A stretch of 64,000 nt of DNA, taken from positions 47,501-111,500 of the forward strand of contig JABUQX010004464.1 in assembly GCA_015478945.1 (NCBI GenBank), given 5' to 3'. Each line of letters begins with the position of its first letter. Within the stretch, counting starts at the first letter, position 1. The notes beneath the pieces were generated by a model. The model was given only the letters and a program-made list of their open reading frames with translations, was not told the DNA's origin and ran no database searches. Source of the stretch: Trachelipus rathkii (Eukaryota > Arthropoda > Malacostraca > Isopoda > Trachelipodidae). The translations under genes were made by a program, and so were the position numbers. Of this stretch, positions 23,391-36,303 are shown piece by piece.

Positions 23391-23640
23391 TAATCTTCTT
23401 TCTTTCTTTCATCTTTCCTCTTGCCCCAGATTGGGGTAAATGGCGCTACAAGCATCGGGAAAGGAAAGCAGTAGGGAACATGACAAACGTCGAAAAGAAA
23501 GCCCAAGCCCAGCCGCCCCCTCAGTACCATTTAATTAGTGAGAGCTCGTCACAGGACAGAAAATCCACCCTAGAGCATCATTGGACCGCGACGGACCCTC
23601 CAGCGTTTGTAATACGTCAATTTAAGGGTTCATCCCCTGG
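23391..23640 (-). repeat. LINE-B 3' module, copy 1
   Basis: A GC-richer block directly beyond the stop side of the minus-strand LINE. It contains the ccccagattgggg dyad (about 23424), an agcatcggraa-like word, and gaccgcgacggaccctc (about 23584). The same order of words recurs at about 53865-54060 and, split by a microsatellite, at 60209-60720. It is probably the LINE 3' untranslated region. Confidence 0.65.
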
Positions 23641-26610
23641 CCCAGGTGGGCCACAACCATGCCCCCATACAAAACCCCGCCATTCACTCCTATCATGCAC
23701 CTTTATTCTCGCCTCTGCCAACTCACATTTCTCTCCTTCAGACATTCGTTCACCGACTCAATCCACTTTCTCTTCGGTCTCCCAGCCGGTCGGTTCCCAA
23801 CACACTCTCCACTATACATCCGCTTAACCAAACGACTTTCATTCATCCTTTCCACATGACCAAACCATCTCAACATACTTTCATTTATTCTCTCGTTTAC
23901 CCCTTTCTTCCACCACACAACTCTATTTAATACGTTCATTCCTTTCATTTTATTAATTTTCTTTTCACACCCTAGCATGCCCCTAAGATTGTCCATTCTG
24001 AACCACATTGAACTTTAGATCTATACTTCTTATTCCAGCCATAGTCTCACTTCCACTATACAATAACAAGGTAACAACATACCCTCATATAAGACTCTTA
24101 GCGCTCTCAAGACTAGTCCCTTTAATTCACCAAACGATTTATGCACCAAGGCCACTTCCTGCCATTTTCACAACTTTCCTACTACACTCTGCATCATCCG
24201 TTCCCTTCTCATCCAACACATACCCTAAATATTTAAACTCAGACACTTGCTCCAGCTGCTCATCATCTAACATAACTTCATACTGAGGACTGTCCTCACT
24301 CACAACCATAACCTTACTCTTATCTACGTTTATTTCAAACCCCTCCTTTACATACCCTTTGCCGAAATCTTCTAATGGAGTTTAATCTACCAATCTTCTC
24401 AAAACTCTCTTTATCATACGCCATCATCAGTAACCAAATCCTATCCGTCTAAAAATTATAAATAATACGGTAGTGCGCATCCCTCCACTCCTCTCCATTC
24501 TCCATCATTCTAACCACCCCTGTCACCCATTTCCCACCTTGAATTCTTTCCATAACCCCATCCATATACACAATTGATCCATAACTCCGCGAAGACAAAC
24601 ACAACCCTGTTCACTTACCGCTAATTAATCACTCATTAAAAAAACCCAGAGCGAACACAAAATTGACACCAATTATATTCTTACATCAACTCTTTATTTA
24701 TCTTATTCGTCATACATACTGTTTGATTCCATTCAGAAAGGGCCCTTATAACCACCGATACACCATATTAAATGCCTACTAATACCTGCCATAAAGCTGC
24801 TTTCCCTATTAACTCTATCATACGGCTGTTGCAAATTAACTGTAAAAACTCTTAAATATTAATTTTATTACTTCTCTACTCATTGTATACTCATATATTG
24901 TTTTCTCATGAGTAAAGATTGATCCACACAATCCTCTATATCATCACTAACTGCATCATATGTTCTTCTAGCCAACAAGTCCCTCAGTCACTCGCGCACT
25001 CTTTCGACCAGAAATACCAACATATGTCTTCCCTACAATTCTCCTTAATTCCTCTATTAAAACCTTGATTCCCTCTTATTGAATTATTCAATAATCTCGA
25101 GTTCCTCTTTTCTCCTTCTGACCCTTTAATTATATTCTATTTGTACAGTGTTACTAAATTACCGCTCTCCCCAATCCTCTTTGAACTATTTATAACTCTC
25201 TCCAAAACTCGCTCGTTAATATCTAGCAACTGTCTCCAAATCGCAATCGAAGTACACCATCTCGCCATCCGCTACTTGATCTATTCACTAAGTAATTTTC
25301 ATCTCTTTTTACCTTCAGATTTATTATACTCATTCTTCAACTTTCTACACTCTACTCATTATTATTATTACACTTTCCTCCTTATACTTAAATAACACTC
25401 ATCTCTCTCTAAATTACCCAGTATTTACTCTATCTGCACAAATTCTCTCAAATACACATCACAACACAATCCAACTAACTCACCCAGCTTTCTATTACTG
25501 TTAGTTTTGAGAGATCAATTGTTGCAGAATTCTTCTCTCTGCAAGTGTTCTTTCCTACCCATATCTCACCTGTCCCCTCACATCCGTTTCTTATATATAT
25601 TAAGCGTCACCATCCCCCCTTATTATTCATATTATTCTAAGACGAGATTCCCTTACTTCTCATTCATAACCTGTTCAGAAAGCTCCTTACGCAAGAGAAG
25701 AGCTTCTATTCCATTGTTTAATTCCTTCATTATATCACTCCTTCCAAAAACTGTATCTTTCTCCGTTGTTTCTCCTACGCGTATGCACCTCTTTGATATT
25801 ATACTTCCTTTTTTCCTGCTTACACATATTTTGATCGAATCTAGCCTTTTAAAACTTTCATTACAAAACTTCCCTTTCGTTTTCTGATCTATTTCATTAA
25901 TCATTAAACCCTTACTTGAAGCAAATCATTTTCATTATCCAACAAAATTGCCTAGTATAAAGTTGCATTTTACTTTCTACATTCTCCGATACATATTAGA
26001 AACAAATCCTCACCCAACAGCTATTCTATCTGAACACCTACTAACTAAACAATTGCTTCTTCATATTTTGCCCCCAGATTTGTTCAGTATTAACTCGTTC
26101 ACATTCAACGATTTACTTAGATAACCTCTGACATACTTATCCTTATTGGCCTGGTGCATTTAACTAGTTGACTTTTTTTTATCTAGCAACTTCCTTTCAT
26201 ATCACCTTCCTCTAACATCCAAGCCCCCACTAACTTAATTTTACATAGAACAATATTAAATGATCCGATAATCACCATTAACAACTAACTAAAACCGCAC
26301 TGATTTTACAGTCCCATACAAATACTAAACTCAAAACAACCTTAATCCTTTGCGTTATTATCGAACCAGAACAAATCAGTACATTAAATCATATATACCT
26401 ATGTATGGATACCAATCTCATACCACACCAACTCTAGTTAGATACTTATTGGATACTCTTTGTTTTAAAGAAAGTATTACTTATAACAATACTTCTCTCT
26501 TCACTCAGAAGATAATCAACTCTGTGTACCTCTCTTTATCCGTATTTTCTCTCTTTTTTCTTTCCCATCCACCTCTCTCCGCCACCCCCAAACCATCCCT
26601 TTTTTGATCA
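23641..26610 (-). pseudogene. LINE-B reverse transcriptase copy 1, decayed
   Basis: Minus-strand non-LTR retrotransposon coding remnants. The C-terminal part (24008-23703) is well preserved: 'MLRWFGHVERMNESRLVKR' and 'NRPAGRPKRKWIESVNE', the Arg-Trp-x-Gly-His-Val ... Gly-Arg-Pro ... Trp signature found after RT in many arthropod LINEs. Upstream (24290-24130) comes 'VSEFKYLGYVLDE' and 'DDAECSRKV', the RT thumb. Still further upstream the frame is lost in stops and shifts. Homology to the copy at 54-56.5 kb extends to 26609, where both share ccatccctttttt-like sequence. RT catalytic motifs were not clearly found here. The clade was not assigned. Confidence 0.75.
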
Positions 26611-27250
26611 CCTATCCAACCCCTTTAGGGTAACCCAGCACGATCAATCTGAAGATGACTGCACCTGCATTAAGTGCTTTCTATTCAAGATGTTTTAATG
26701 ATCCCAAAATATATGCGTACTCTCTTCAACGTTTCCATCAGATGGACCATATCCGTGTCTCACTCCACCTACATTACCTTGACCTTTTCAAACTATAACT
26801 TAATTTAACCATTAGAATTTCTAGGACTCACAACACACAAATGTATTTACCCATTGAGGCTATCTGCATACCTACTCAGGTCCTCTATCAATGCAGACTG
26901 TCTCTTCCCTCTCTCACTCTCAATTTCCACCACTACTTGCACGCACCCAAGCATTCACACCACCCACACTTATAATATTCACCCCCTCTCCCTCTTTCAT
27001 CATATTGTTGTTCATGTAAATGTCGGCAGCGAGCACAGAAATCAAATTTTTCTAATTAGCATCCATCATCGTGCTCTAACTCTATACTCCTACAAACAAT
27101 ATAATAATATTCCTCTAAGAAACATCTCCATTTGATAACCCATACGAATTCGTACAAATTTTGCCCCACTTAGACAAGGTCGTCTAACTCAGGCCGTTAT
27201 CACTGGACCATCTCCGAGGCATGCATTAGCTATAATCCTAGAGCAAGAAA
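26611..27250 (-). mobile_element. Possible 5' extension of LINE-B copy 1
   Basis: The sequence continues in similar GC-richer, C/T-rich (plus strand) composition after the point where the second LINE copy ends. This suggests that more of the element's 5' region is present. I could not identify endonuclease motifs, and the minus-strand frames are full of stops, so this is inferred from composition and position only. Confidence 0.35.
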
Positions 27251-28560
27251 GAAATAATGGTCCTGGTAGTGGCATTGATAATAATATAAATTAAACTTTT
27301 ACCCGTATTTATATTAATATAATGAATCATATACCTTAATACAAAAAATATCTACAATACCCAACAACAGTCATCAACTCTTTAAAGACTATAATATCAC
27401 CTAAAAATTAAAATATGGCATACAAATAATCTAGAGTTAAATATCTTCAATAGAAGAAATCGTAGTGTATAGTGAGTAAAATAATTAAGGCTATGGGATA
27501 TATACTCTGTACAAAAAGATATAATAAATAGATAAAATGATTTATCACTATAATAACTCAGCTATGTGTTTACAGGTTATATTTTTGTTGCTTATACTCA
27601 TATATATATCTCCTATATAATTTTATAATATACAATGACGTTAATAATATACAATAATCCTGTCTAGATTGGCCATATCCCATTCTTGAACATAAAAATT
27701 TATTCTTGAATATAATAATAATAATCGATTTTCCCCCTTTTATATTTTTTTATATATATTTTTAAATACCTTTATCTCTAATTTCTTATATAAAATATAA
27801 TATATATCACTCATATAAATATAAAATATTTTTGAATATATTTAGTCCTATTTAAAATGTTATTTATGATATAAAAGTATTTTTTAAAATATGTTTAAAA
27901 ATGAGAAAGGGTGATAACTAATGACGAAGATTAGTTATAAATTGAATTAACTCACCCATCACTCATACTCTCATAAAAACCACTATATCAATAATAACCT
28001 AAAATGAATTAATAAACTTTTATTACTTTATATACTCAATCATTATATACTTACAGTAAGTAGTATATAATATATATATAATATAATTAATTATATATAC
28101 TATATATATGAATAGTGAGATATAAATATATATATACTCTCTATAATTATATATATAAAATAATTGTGATATAATTAAAATTATATACTATATAGAAACT
28201 AAATATATATATACTATATAATATATATATATATATATATATTATAGGTCTAAATTTAAAACCTAAAATCATCTTTTTTGGGTACTATTTCAGTTACTAT
28301 ACTGTAGACATATATATATTACATTGAGCATATTAACTTAAGCTATATATAAAGCTCTATTGTTGAGAGAATAGAAAGTACCTATAATGCTCACTATAAG
28401 CACTAACACACTCAATTAAACTCCAAAAAATAAAAAATAAATCATTAATATCTTTTATAATCATCATTTCCTCCCCTCACTACTCACTATTCCTTTACTA
28501 ACCTCTTCCATATACATATATAATCTTTTTAAAAAAACATGATAACTACTCTATACATAC
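27251..28560. other. AT-rich sequence, no gene
   Basis: AT-rich with short TA runs (28060-28080, 28215-28245). Nothing recognisable. Confidence 0.6.
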
Positions 28561-30470
28561 TATCATCAGTCAATAATTGTAATGTGCTTTCGCGTAATAC
28601 TACTCATATTCAACTTTTGTAATTCCTTCTTTCTCTCTAACATTATTATATTCTTAAACCTACTACTACTTACAATAAACTTGCCTTACTAACAATAAAT
28701 GCATTACCTCAGAGTCTTTTGCTATTACCGTATTAGTATACTCAAATTATGCAAACCTTCACCACCTCACTAATTACGTACGTATCTACCAAACATTTTG
28801 TATTTATGGGTTACACCTATATATATATATATGTACTATCATACCTATACTACTTATTTTGGTTAAGCTATATATCATCCACTTGCTCCTACCTTGAATT
28901 TTCTCTATCCTATTATAAATATACTTCCTCCACCTGTATTCTTATGAATTATTACATATTCCTCATACTCGTCTTCTTTTGTGATTTTCTTTCTTTTTTT
29001 ATAACATTACTTTTGTCATGTATCATTGATCCTTTCTTTCACTCATTACTTTCATACATAGCTCTTATTCACTAAACTCAGTTTTATAGTTATTTTATAC
29101 TCTTGCCAGGTTACTCACTTATAGGTAATGTGTACTCTTGCCCTTCCTAATCAGCAAATTAAGTTCACCTCCATGTTTTACCTAATCTCTACCAGGTCTT
29201 ATTTAATCTCTGCCTTATCTCAATATTATTGTAGTAGGCCCCTCCATTGGATTACCTTATTATGTCCTTATTGATAATGATTATACCATACTTAACTACT
29301 CCGTGTTTATATTACGTTAGCATATATTCCTGTATATATATATATACTACATAACTAATTAACCGTTACTATATCGGTACCTAGCTATCAGACCTAACAT
29401 CTAAACTATACGTTTTCTTACATAAACTCCCCTTTCTTCTTTTTTTTTCTCATTGAATCTTAACCATTAATAACCTCCAATAAGATCCTTCATCACTTAG
29501 TGATCCCCATTATTATTCAAGTAATCTTTTATCAGCTATGGCAGTTGCCCATTGAGGTTCAATACTAAACTTATATCATCACAACACTTTATCTCTCATT
29601 CTTGGAATTATTCAAAGTCCAATATATATATTATATCGCTTATAAAAATAAATAAAAAACTACAGATGCTACTATATATGATACATACTCCATATTATTT
29701 TCCAACATATTTCTCATCTAACTATATTTCTCTTGTCTACTTATCTATATATAATGACTTTTTAAGTTATTAATTTTCATATTGAGATTTATTGCCTAAC
29801 TTATAATTTTATACCAAAAATCTTATGCCCATTCAATATCCGTCCATTAAATCCATTGCCACTGTTTCGTTAAACCCCCTTGCCAAAGGAAACCCCACTA
29901 TAGGTCTATTAATAGGTCTATTAGTTTTCCTGTACCTCGCACACGTGTCACACCCATCACTCATTCAGCTGTAATTGCATTATATATTTTCATTCCACTT
30001 CATTCAACCTATTGACCTGTCTACTTAATAATGCGTGAGTTTCTACTTTCACCAAATTTCCACTAGATCTTCCTTATCGGATGGACCAAATTATGTAATA
30101 TTTTAAACTTTTATACTAATAGGACAAACCTTTTCCTTATATTCTCTTCTTAAATAGGTTCTCTATCTAGTATCACCAATCCACTATACATTTCTTCTTA
30201 TGCCGCTTCTTAGACTTATTAACATATGACCATTCTCATTCAACTTAATCTCGTCTTCATATTACTGAATATCGCTTCATTTATTTCATCCTTTTTAAGA
30301 TTTATGCTAGCATCCATCCTCTTCAATGATTCATTTGAATGTCTTAAACTCCCAGGCATCCTTCCCACAATTCGCCAAAACCATTTGTCTTTGATTTATA
30401 CCTACATTTGCTCCTTTCAATAGATGCACACATCTCATGTCTCCACCTAAATTAATCCTTGTAAAATATG
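28560..30470 (-). mobile_element. Copia-like element copy B, degraded
   Basis: Homologous to 32930-34720 in the same order and orientation. Anchors include attcaacttttgtaatt (28607 and 32974), ggtaatgtgtactcttgcc (29126 and 33386), a shared tatgcccattcaat (29825 and 34124), and a nearly identical stretch 30180-30460 versus 34420-34700. In that last stretch only a few bases differ over about 280. The rest is loaded with small A/T insertions, and part of the middle (between 29238 and 29546) is shorter than in copy A. Minus-strand integrase and RNase H frames are destroyed. The sharp change in divergence along the copy is unusual and is discussed in the findings. Confidence 0.75.
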
Positions 30471-32929
30471 TGTCCATTCCATGATAAGGATTAATATACA
30501 TAATAGATATAAAAGTTGTAGTTTTAGTCACATACTTAAAACTCAATAAGTATGTCGAGTGGTAAATCAATATCCGCTAGGTTAATGGTTTTATATGTAT
30601 CTTTCTACTATGAGATACTGTGATTATAGATATATATATATGTATTCGAACTCTCTTATATACCCACCTGCATTTGAAAAGTTCTCCTGGTGAAGAGTTA
30701 ATTTGCTATACTGAGTGTTAATCAGGAGATCCAGATAACCCTGTTCTTATAATTCTCTATAAGTGAAATATAATTACTCAAATAGTGCCTCTTAACGTAG
30801 AATAATGTTGTAGAAGTGAGCTTTAAAAACATAAAAAGCTTCTATCTTTTAATAATAATGGAAGCAACATGGTATATAAATGGTAATTGATTTAATATAC
30901 GTAAATTCAACTAAATCTCAAATGGTTAAATCACTTTAATAATAAATGAATCAAATTCATAATCAAATAAATTCATTATGATAAAAAATATTATTATTAT
31001 ATGAAGGCTTAATATATAAAGTGAGTTATAAATTAATATACTAAATATATAATTCAAAAACTAATTAAATTTTTTTTTCTATATGAAAGAAGTAAAAAGA
31101 AGAAGTAAATCAAATTTCATTGTTGTTATTTAATTTTAATGTCTTTTTGTATAATTTGCTTATTTTTTATATGTGATTGAGTAGTAATCAATTATTTTAA
31201 TTACATTATTATATATTATTTAATATTATTAGTTATTATTATCTATTATTATTATTATTATAATATTTAATTATTATAATTTTTATATAAATTATTATAT
31301 TATATATATTATATTATTATTATTAATTTATTATTATATTATTTTGTTATTATATTACCAATGATTGGTAGACGTAAGAATATCAGTATCTGGCTCGCAC
31401 ACTTAAGCACGCTTACTATCCACTAATCTGTATATTTATTGAGGTTAATCACTCTATTTTATAAATACTCAGTTGTGAGATTCAGGATGAACTCTCATAC
31501 CAAATACTTCTATATTATTGGGTAGTGAAAGAGAAGTAGATATGTATTGTAGTAACTGTTAAACATGGTAAAGTTATATATTATTAATCACTATTTTGAT
31601 ATAAATAAAAAAAAAAAAACTCATATATGATATAAACAACATACATAATATTGGTAATGGAGATCTAAATGTCCTCTCTGAAAGAACAGGGAGCATTAAT
31701 CTTTGAGAGCATCACCTTCCACACAATTTTAATTTTATTCTCTCAAAATGAAATAATGATGTTATATTAATTTTTATATATGTCTTAATTATGTAGATAC
31801 ATTGAAGTAACACGATTCGCCTCACACATTCATTACTTGCATTATATATAAATAACATCCCTTGTCATATAATTGCAACATACTAATCACATAAGCTGAG
31901 TTCATCTACCATATAAGAATAATACTCCTCTAAATATATAAGATGTTGTATTAAAAACGATACCGAATTGAGTGTATTGATCGTAAAATAAAACCAACAA
32001 ATCAATGGACTCCTCCAAAAAAATTTATGGTACCATAATTTATTATATACAACATGACATCACTAATGTATTTTAAATACTATTCACTTTATATTATATT
32101 ATTAATGCTGTAATAATAAAAATTCTACAAATATATAAAATTACTAAAACCAATCAATTATTATAACTATCAATATAATAAAAACATTCTCAAACACTAA
32201 CCATACAGAATGTTCCACCCTATCTCTTGAAGAATATGATATATAATTAATGGCTTATTATGTGATTATCATAAACACTATCCGATCAACTGCTGTCTCT
32301 CACATGAGTTAACTAATAGTTAAATCAGAAAAAAGTTATTATTCAAGCAGCTACCTTCTCGCTCTCCGAACAGGTTACCATGTTGTAATATCCTACTCAC
32401 GTGAATACGTACATCTCAATGAATCCGTCGTTGGCCACCCGTAATTTTTTGAACCCTCTGAAATAAAGATTCTATTATCCTTTAAACCGCGCACTTCATC
32501 CATAAAATATAAAACTCAAAATAATAATTTAAATGAATTTACTTATATAAATACGACCCATGTATAAGGTACATAATAACATTATACAATATATTAAACA
32601 CCAATCTTAAATATTAACTTTATCATACAATCTGAGAGGATATAGAGAAATAAAATACATTGAATTATAAAACTAGTAAATAACAAGGCAATAAATCTAA
32701 ATAATCACAGCTTTCAACTGGTTATTATCCATTTGTATCTAAAATAATACTCAACTTAGATGAGTAATATGAGAAAGCCATATGTCAAGCTAATTAACAT
32801 CAACCATAAACAAAAAAAAAAATAAAATAATAACTCATTTACTTAATATTTCATTTCAGATATCACTCTCTCTCTCCCTCCTTTCTTACCTATTTCTTTA
32901 AAAATTGCATTTTTATTATCCATTTAGTG
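30471..32929. other. AT-rich sequence, no gene
   Basis: AT-rich, with ATT-repeat patches near 31230-31340. The copia-like homology ends near 30470 and resumes near 32930. Nothing else recognised. Confidence 0.6.
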
Positions 32930-33201
32930 TCTACCATACACATCAGTCAATTGATGCTTCGCTTATCTACTCATTCAACTTTTGTAATTTTTCCTTCCTC
33001 TAACATCCATTGGATCCATACAACATCTATTCTTAAACCCTTACTCAAAACTTGCGTTACACAATAAATTGCATTCCTCAGAGTCTTGCTATCCGTGTAT
33101 ACTCTAATTGGCAACCTTTCACCACCAATCGTTTCTCTCCAACATTTTTCTTTATGGGTACACCGGTGCATATCGCCTATCCTTATTTTTGGTGGTTTCA
33201 C
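32930..33201 (-). pseudogene. Copia-like RNase H fragment
   Basis: The minus strand encodes 'IRVYTDSKTLRNAI' and 'KGLRIDVVWIQWMLEEGKI', the C-terminal part of a copia-type RNase H (Thr-Asp-Ser/Asn-Lys followed by a Leu-Arg-Ile-Asp helix and then Val-x-Trp). Copia order is integrase, RT, RNase H. Here RNase H follows the integrase C-terminus by under 170 bases, so the RT (normally several hundred codons) is missing. Frame breaks flank it. Confidence 0.65.
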
Positions 33202-33365
33202 TTGCTACTCCTGATTTTCTTCCTCTTCCTCTCCACCTGTATTCTTATGAATTATTACATATTCCTCATGCTCGTTTTCTCTGTTTCGTTCTTTTTTTTC
33301 GTTGTTAACATTCTTTGCTTGATCCTCTCTTTTTTTCTTCTACAATAGTCTCTTCAAACTCATTT

Positions 33366-34395
33366 TTAGGTACTCCCGCCAGCCTGGTAATGTGTACTCT
33401 TGCCACGCCACGCAAAGTCTCCATGTTTTACAATCACAATCTTTTCATCTCTTCCTATCAATTTTGCTGGGCCCCTCCATTGCTTACCTATTTTCCTTTT
33501 GTAGTATACCTCCTCACCTACCTCAACCAAATCTATATGTTCCCGAACTTGTGCCTTCGTTGCTTTCTTTATTCTCTCTTCAGCTTCCTGCTGTACATGT
33601 ATCGATCTACTTTGCTTTAGTCCATCCAGATATTTCAATAATCTATCCCCTTCTGTTTCCAGAACTCCCATGCTCATATCCTCGTCTGTTCCATTCGGTA
33701 ACCTTACTAAACCTAACATTTTTTTTTCAAAGACAAGGTTAGGATAATAACCATTCCTGTCCAACAGACCGTTCTTCGCCGCTACCGACCACATCAACCT
33801 AACGTTATTACTAACCCCTTCTTTTATTTTTATCATGGAATCCTTTAACAAATCAACCAACCTTTCACACTGCCCATTATTCCAAGGACTTTCAGCGGCA
33901 GTTGCCCATTGAGTCATACTAAACCTTTCACACAACACTTTAATCTCTTCATTCTGGAATTCCAAGCCATTACCGCTATATATTTAAAAAAAAAAACTTT
34001 CAGATGCCCCAAATATACTAACCCATTTTTTCAACAATTTTCCCACTATTTCTCTTGGTTCCTTACTATTAATCCAACAAGCTTGACAATACCTTGTCCC
34101 TAAATCACTAATTACCAAAAACTTATGCCCATTCAATTCGTCCAAATCCATTACCACCGTTTCGTTAAACCCCCTTGCCAAAGGAAACCCCACTATAGGT
34201 CTATTAGTTTTCCTGTACCTCGCACACGTGTCACACCCATCACTCATTTCTTCTATGCATTTTATTTCCTTCCACTCATCACTATTGACCTCGTTCCCAT
34301 ATGCGTCTCTCACCAAATTCCACGATCTTTCCTTATCAGGATGACCAAATTGTAAATGTAACTTATGGACAACCTTTTTCCTTATATTCTCTTTT
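33366..34395 (-). pseudogene. Copia-like integrase, catalytic Asp lost
   Basis: Two minus-strand frames carry one integrase. The N-terminal part (about 34385-33984) has 'LHLQFGHPDKE' (the HH of the HHCC zinc finger) and 'CDTCARYRKT' (CC), then 'ETVVMDLDEL' and 'LVISDLGTRY' (first Asp region). After an A-run and stop near 33985 the second frame (33965-33366) opens with GLEFQNEE. The codon expected to be the second catalytic Asp (Ser-Asp-Asn-Gly) reads Ser-Gly-Asn-Gly. It continues through 'AESPWNNGQCER' with the Glu at residue 34. The last part, 'VYYKRKIGKQWRGPAKLIG', is the C-terminal beta domain. It resembles copia-like elements reported from aquatic animals, recalled rather than verified. 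Confidence 0.75.
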
Positions 34396-35310
34396 AATAG
34401 GTTCTCTCTAGTATCACCAATCCACTATACATTTCTTCTTATGCCGCTTCTTAGACTTATTAACATATGACCATTCTCATTCAACTTAATCTCGTCTTCA
34501 TATTACTGAATATCGCTTCATTTATTTCATCCTTTTTAAGATTTATGCTAGCATCCATCCTCTTCAATGATTCATTTAAATGTCTTAAACTCCCAGGCAT
34601 CCTTCCCACAATTCGCCAAAACCATTTGTCTTTGATTTATACCTACATTTGCTCATTTCAATAGATGCACACATCTTATGTCTCCGCCTAAATTAATCCT
34701 TCCAAACGTCTTGCACTTTCTTTCAACCAACTCTTATCTGTTAATGTACTCTCTCAAGCTTTCGTTCTCTTTTAATATAGAAATACTCAAGTATTCTATC
34801 TTACCTATCGCGTTGTTTTTCCTTTCCGCAAGAATACACACTACAGAATATGAATGGCCTAAAAGTCCAGCACCTTCTTGGTTTTCCTAACGCTTCCCAA
34901 TCTACCATCCACACACACTTGATGATGGAGTAAGATTGGGCCAAACCAACAAAATCTCACCTGCCAGGTTGTTTCACAACACTCATCACCATTAAGCTTG
35001 AACCAACTACTTTACCGTTACTCATTCACACATGCATACTCATCTGGCAGTCATCACTCGTCCGCTGTTAAACTCAGGACAAGATCGTACGTCCGCCGTC
35101 TTTTCTCCCCACCACTTTTCCCACTTTCCTCTCAACCTAGCCAGACTCAACTCCGACTCACACCTGTATCGTGTTCCTCTTACCCATTTTTTCACTCTTC
35201 TCCCGCATAACGACCGATGATAACATCCATGACGTGTACTCACGGGTGGCCCACCAACTCATAACACACTGCAACCTTTCGGCGCCAGAGCGTTCTCGCG
35301 GAAGGCTACG
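34396..35310 (-). pseudogene. Copia-like gag/leader region, decayed
   Basis: In element order this lies between the primer-binding site (35321-35311) and the integrase and should hold gag and protease. Minus-strand frames are short. The one at 35243-35040 is rich in Arg/Trp, and a later piece ('GINQRQMVLANCGKDAWEF') is shared with copy B at 30570-30331. No zinc knuckle or DSG motif was found, so the identity rests on position and on the shared sequence. Confidence 0.45.
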
Positions 35311-35321
35311 CTCTGCTACCA
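35311..35321 (-). promoter_or_regulatory. Primer-binding site, tRNA-iMet type
   Basis: On the minus strand the sequence is TGGTAGCAGAG. It is complementary to the 3' end of eukaryotic initiator tRNA-Met (...CTCTGCTACCA), the usual primer of copia elements. It lies one base after a CA that could end the 5' LTR, which fits the LTR-PBS arrangement. Confidence 0.7.
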
Positions 35322-35322
35322 C

Positions 35323-35970
35323 TGGTTAAATAAAACTCAATAGTAGCCTAACGTAAACCAAGACCAAAATACAGCACTTGACGTCAGTGCGCCTGATGCT
35401 CCTTTCTTTAAATGTTGAGATGGTTGTATACAGAAAAATGTACTTGTGACCAGATGGAACCAAAAAGAAAAAAAGTACCTCTTGCTTTTCCACTAGGTAG
35501 TCCAAAGGAAATACCTACTTTTTGTTTATATACATCTGCTGGGTATACTACACTCAGCTACACCACACCTATGGATCTCACCCTACTACCACCCCGATCA
35601 CTAGCCAGACCTACAGTGCGCACCCCAGACCTAAACTATCCAAGGGTTGATGTACACGGAGTTACTTATGCCCACGAGGGCAAGGGGCTAACAGCTTTAG
35701 CATTTATAGGAAGGATCTTGAAACATATTACAGGATTGTTACCTGCTGCAAAATAAATATATGTAATACAAACCCACCAACAACTCCTCTAGCCACCAGA
35801 CCGACATAACCCGTCTGGTCACCGCACCTCCATACGCTCTTGCTGCCCTGCCAGTTGTAGGCCATTGAAGTGCCTCCCGATGACTTCCATTCCACCCTTC
35901 TGCTGAGCGCAGCACCCCCACGCCTACACATCTTCCCATTTGACACAGCCACGCCAAAAACACAACACAT
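35323..35970 (-). repeat. Probable 5' LTR of the copia-like element
   Basis: The LTR is inferred from its position directly upstream (minus strand) of the primer-binding site. On the minus strand there is a TATA-like cctataaatgc at about 35714-35704. The outer boundary near 35970 is a guess from where sequence becomes simple (TA)n. The matching 3' LTR was not found near 32.9 kb, so identity of both LTRs cannot be checked. The plus-strand 114-codon frame (35412-35756) inside it is probably spurious. Confidence 0.45.
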
Positions 35971-35989
35971 CACAATATCCTAGGAAGAA

Positions 35990-36303
35990 AAACAATACCA
36001 ACATATTATATATATATATATATATATATTATAGCTAATATTATATATACCTATACTATATATATATATATATATAGTATATATAATATAGTATATATTA
36101 TGATATATATAATGATATATAGTTACTAATACGTAAGTAAATAAATAAATTATTTGCATAATAAAAGAAAAAACTTTTTTTATTTTCATAAATATTTCGC
36201 ACTGCAATTTTTTCCTTATTTAGTTTTTATTTCTCCTTATATATATTTATTTATAACAAAATATTTAAAAAAAACATAAAAAAAAAAAAAAAAAATTTCC
36301 CAC
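35990..36303. repeat. (TA)n and poly-A/T-rich block
   Basis: TA repeat (36003-36120) then A/T-rich sequence with an 18-base A-run near 36277. No gene. Confidence 0.85.

Noticed and set aside
33052..33348. Plus-strand 98-codon membrane-like ORF (and 28749-29075, 33392-33742)
   Set aside because: It is the antisense of copia-like integrase/RNase H coding sequence; hydrophobicity comes from antisense of charged codons.
35412..35756. 114-codon plus-strand gene
   Set aside because: It lies within the probable minus-strand LTR and has no recognisable domain; probably an antisense chance frame.
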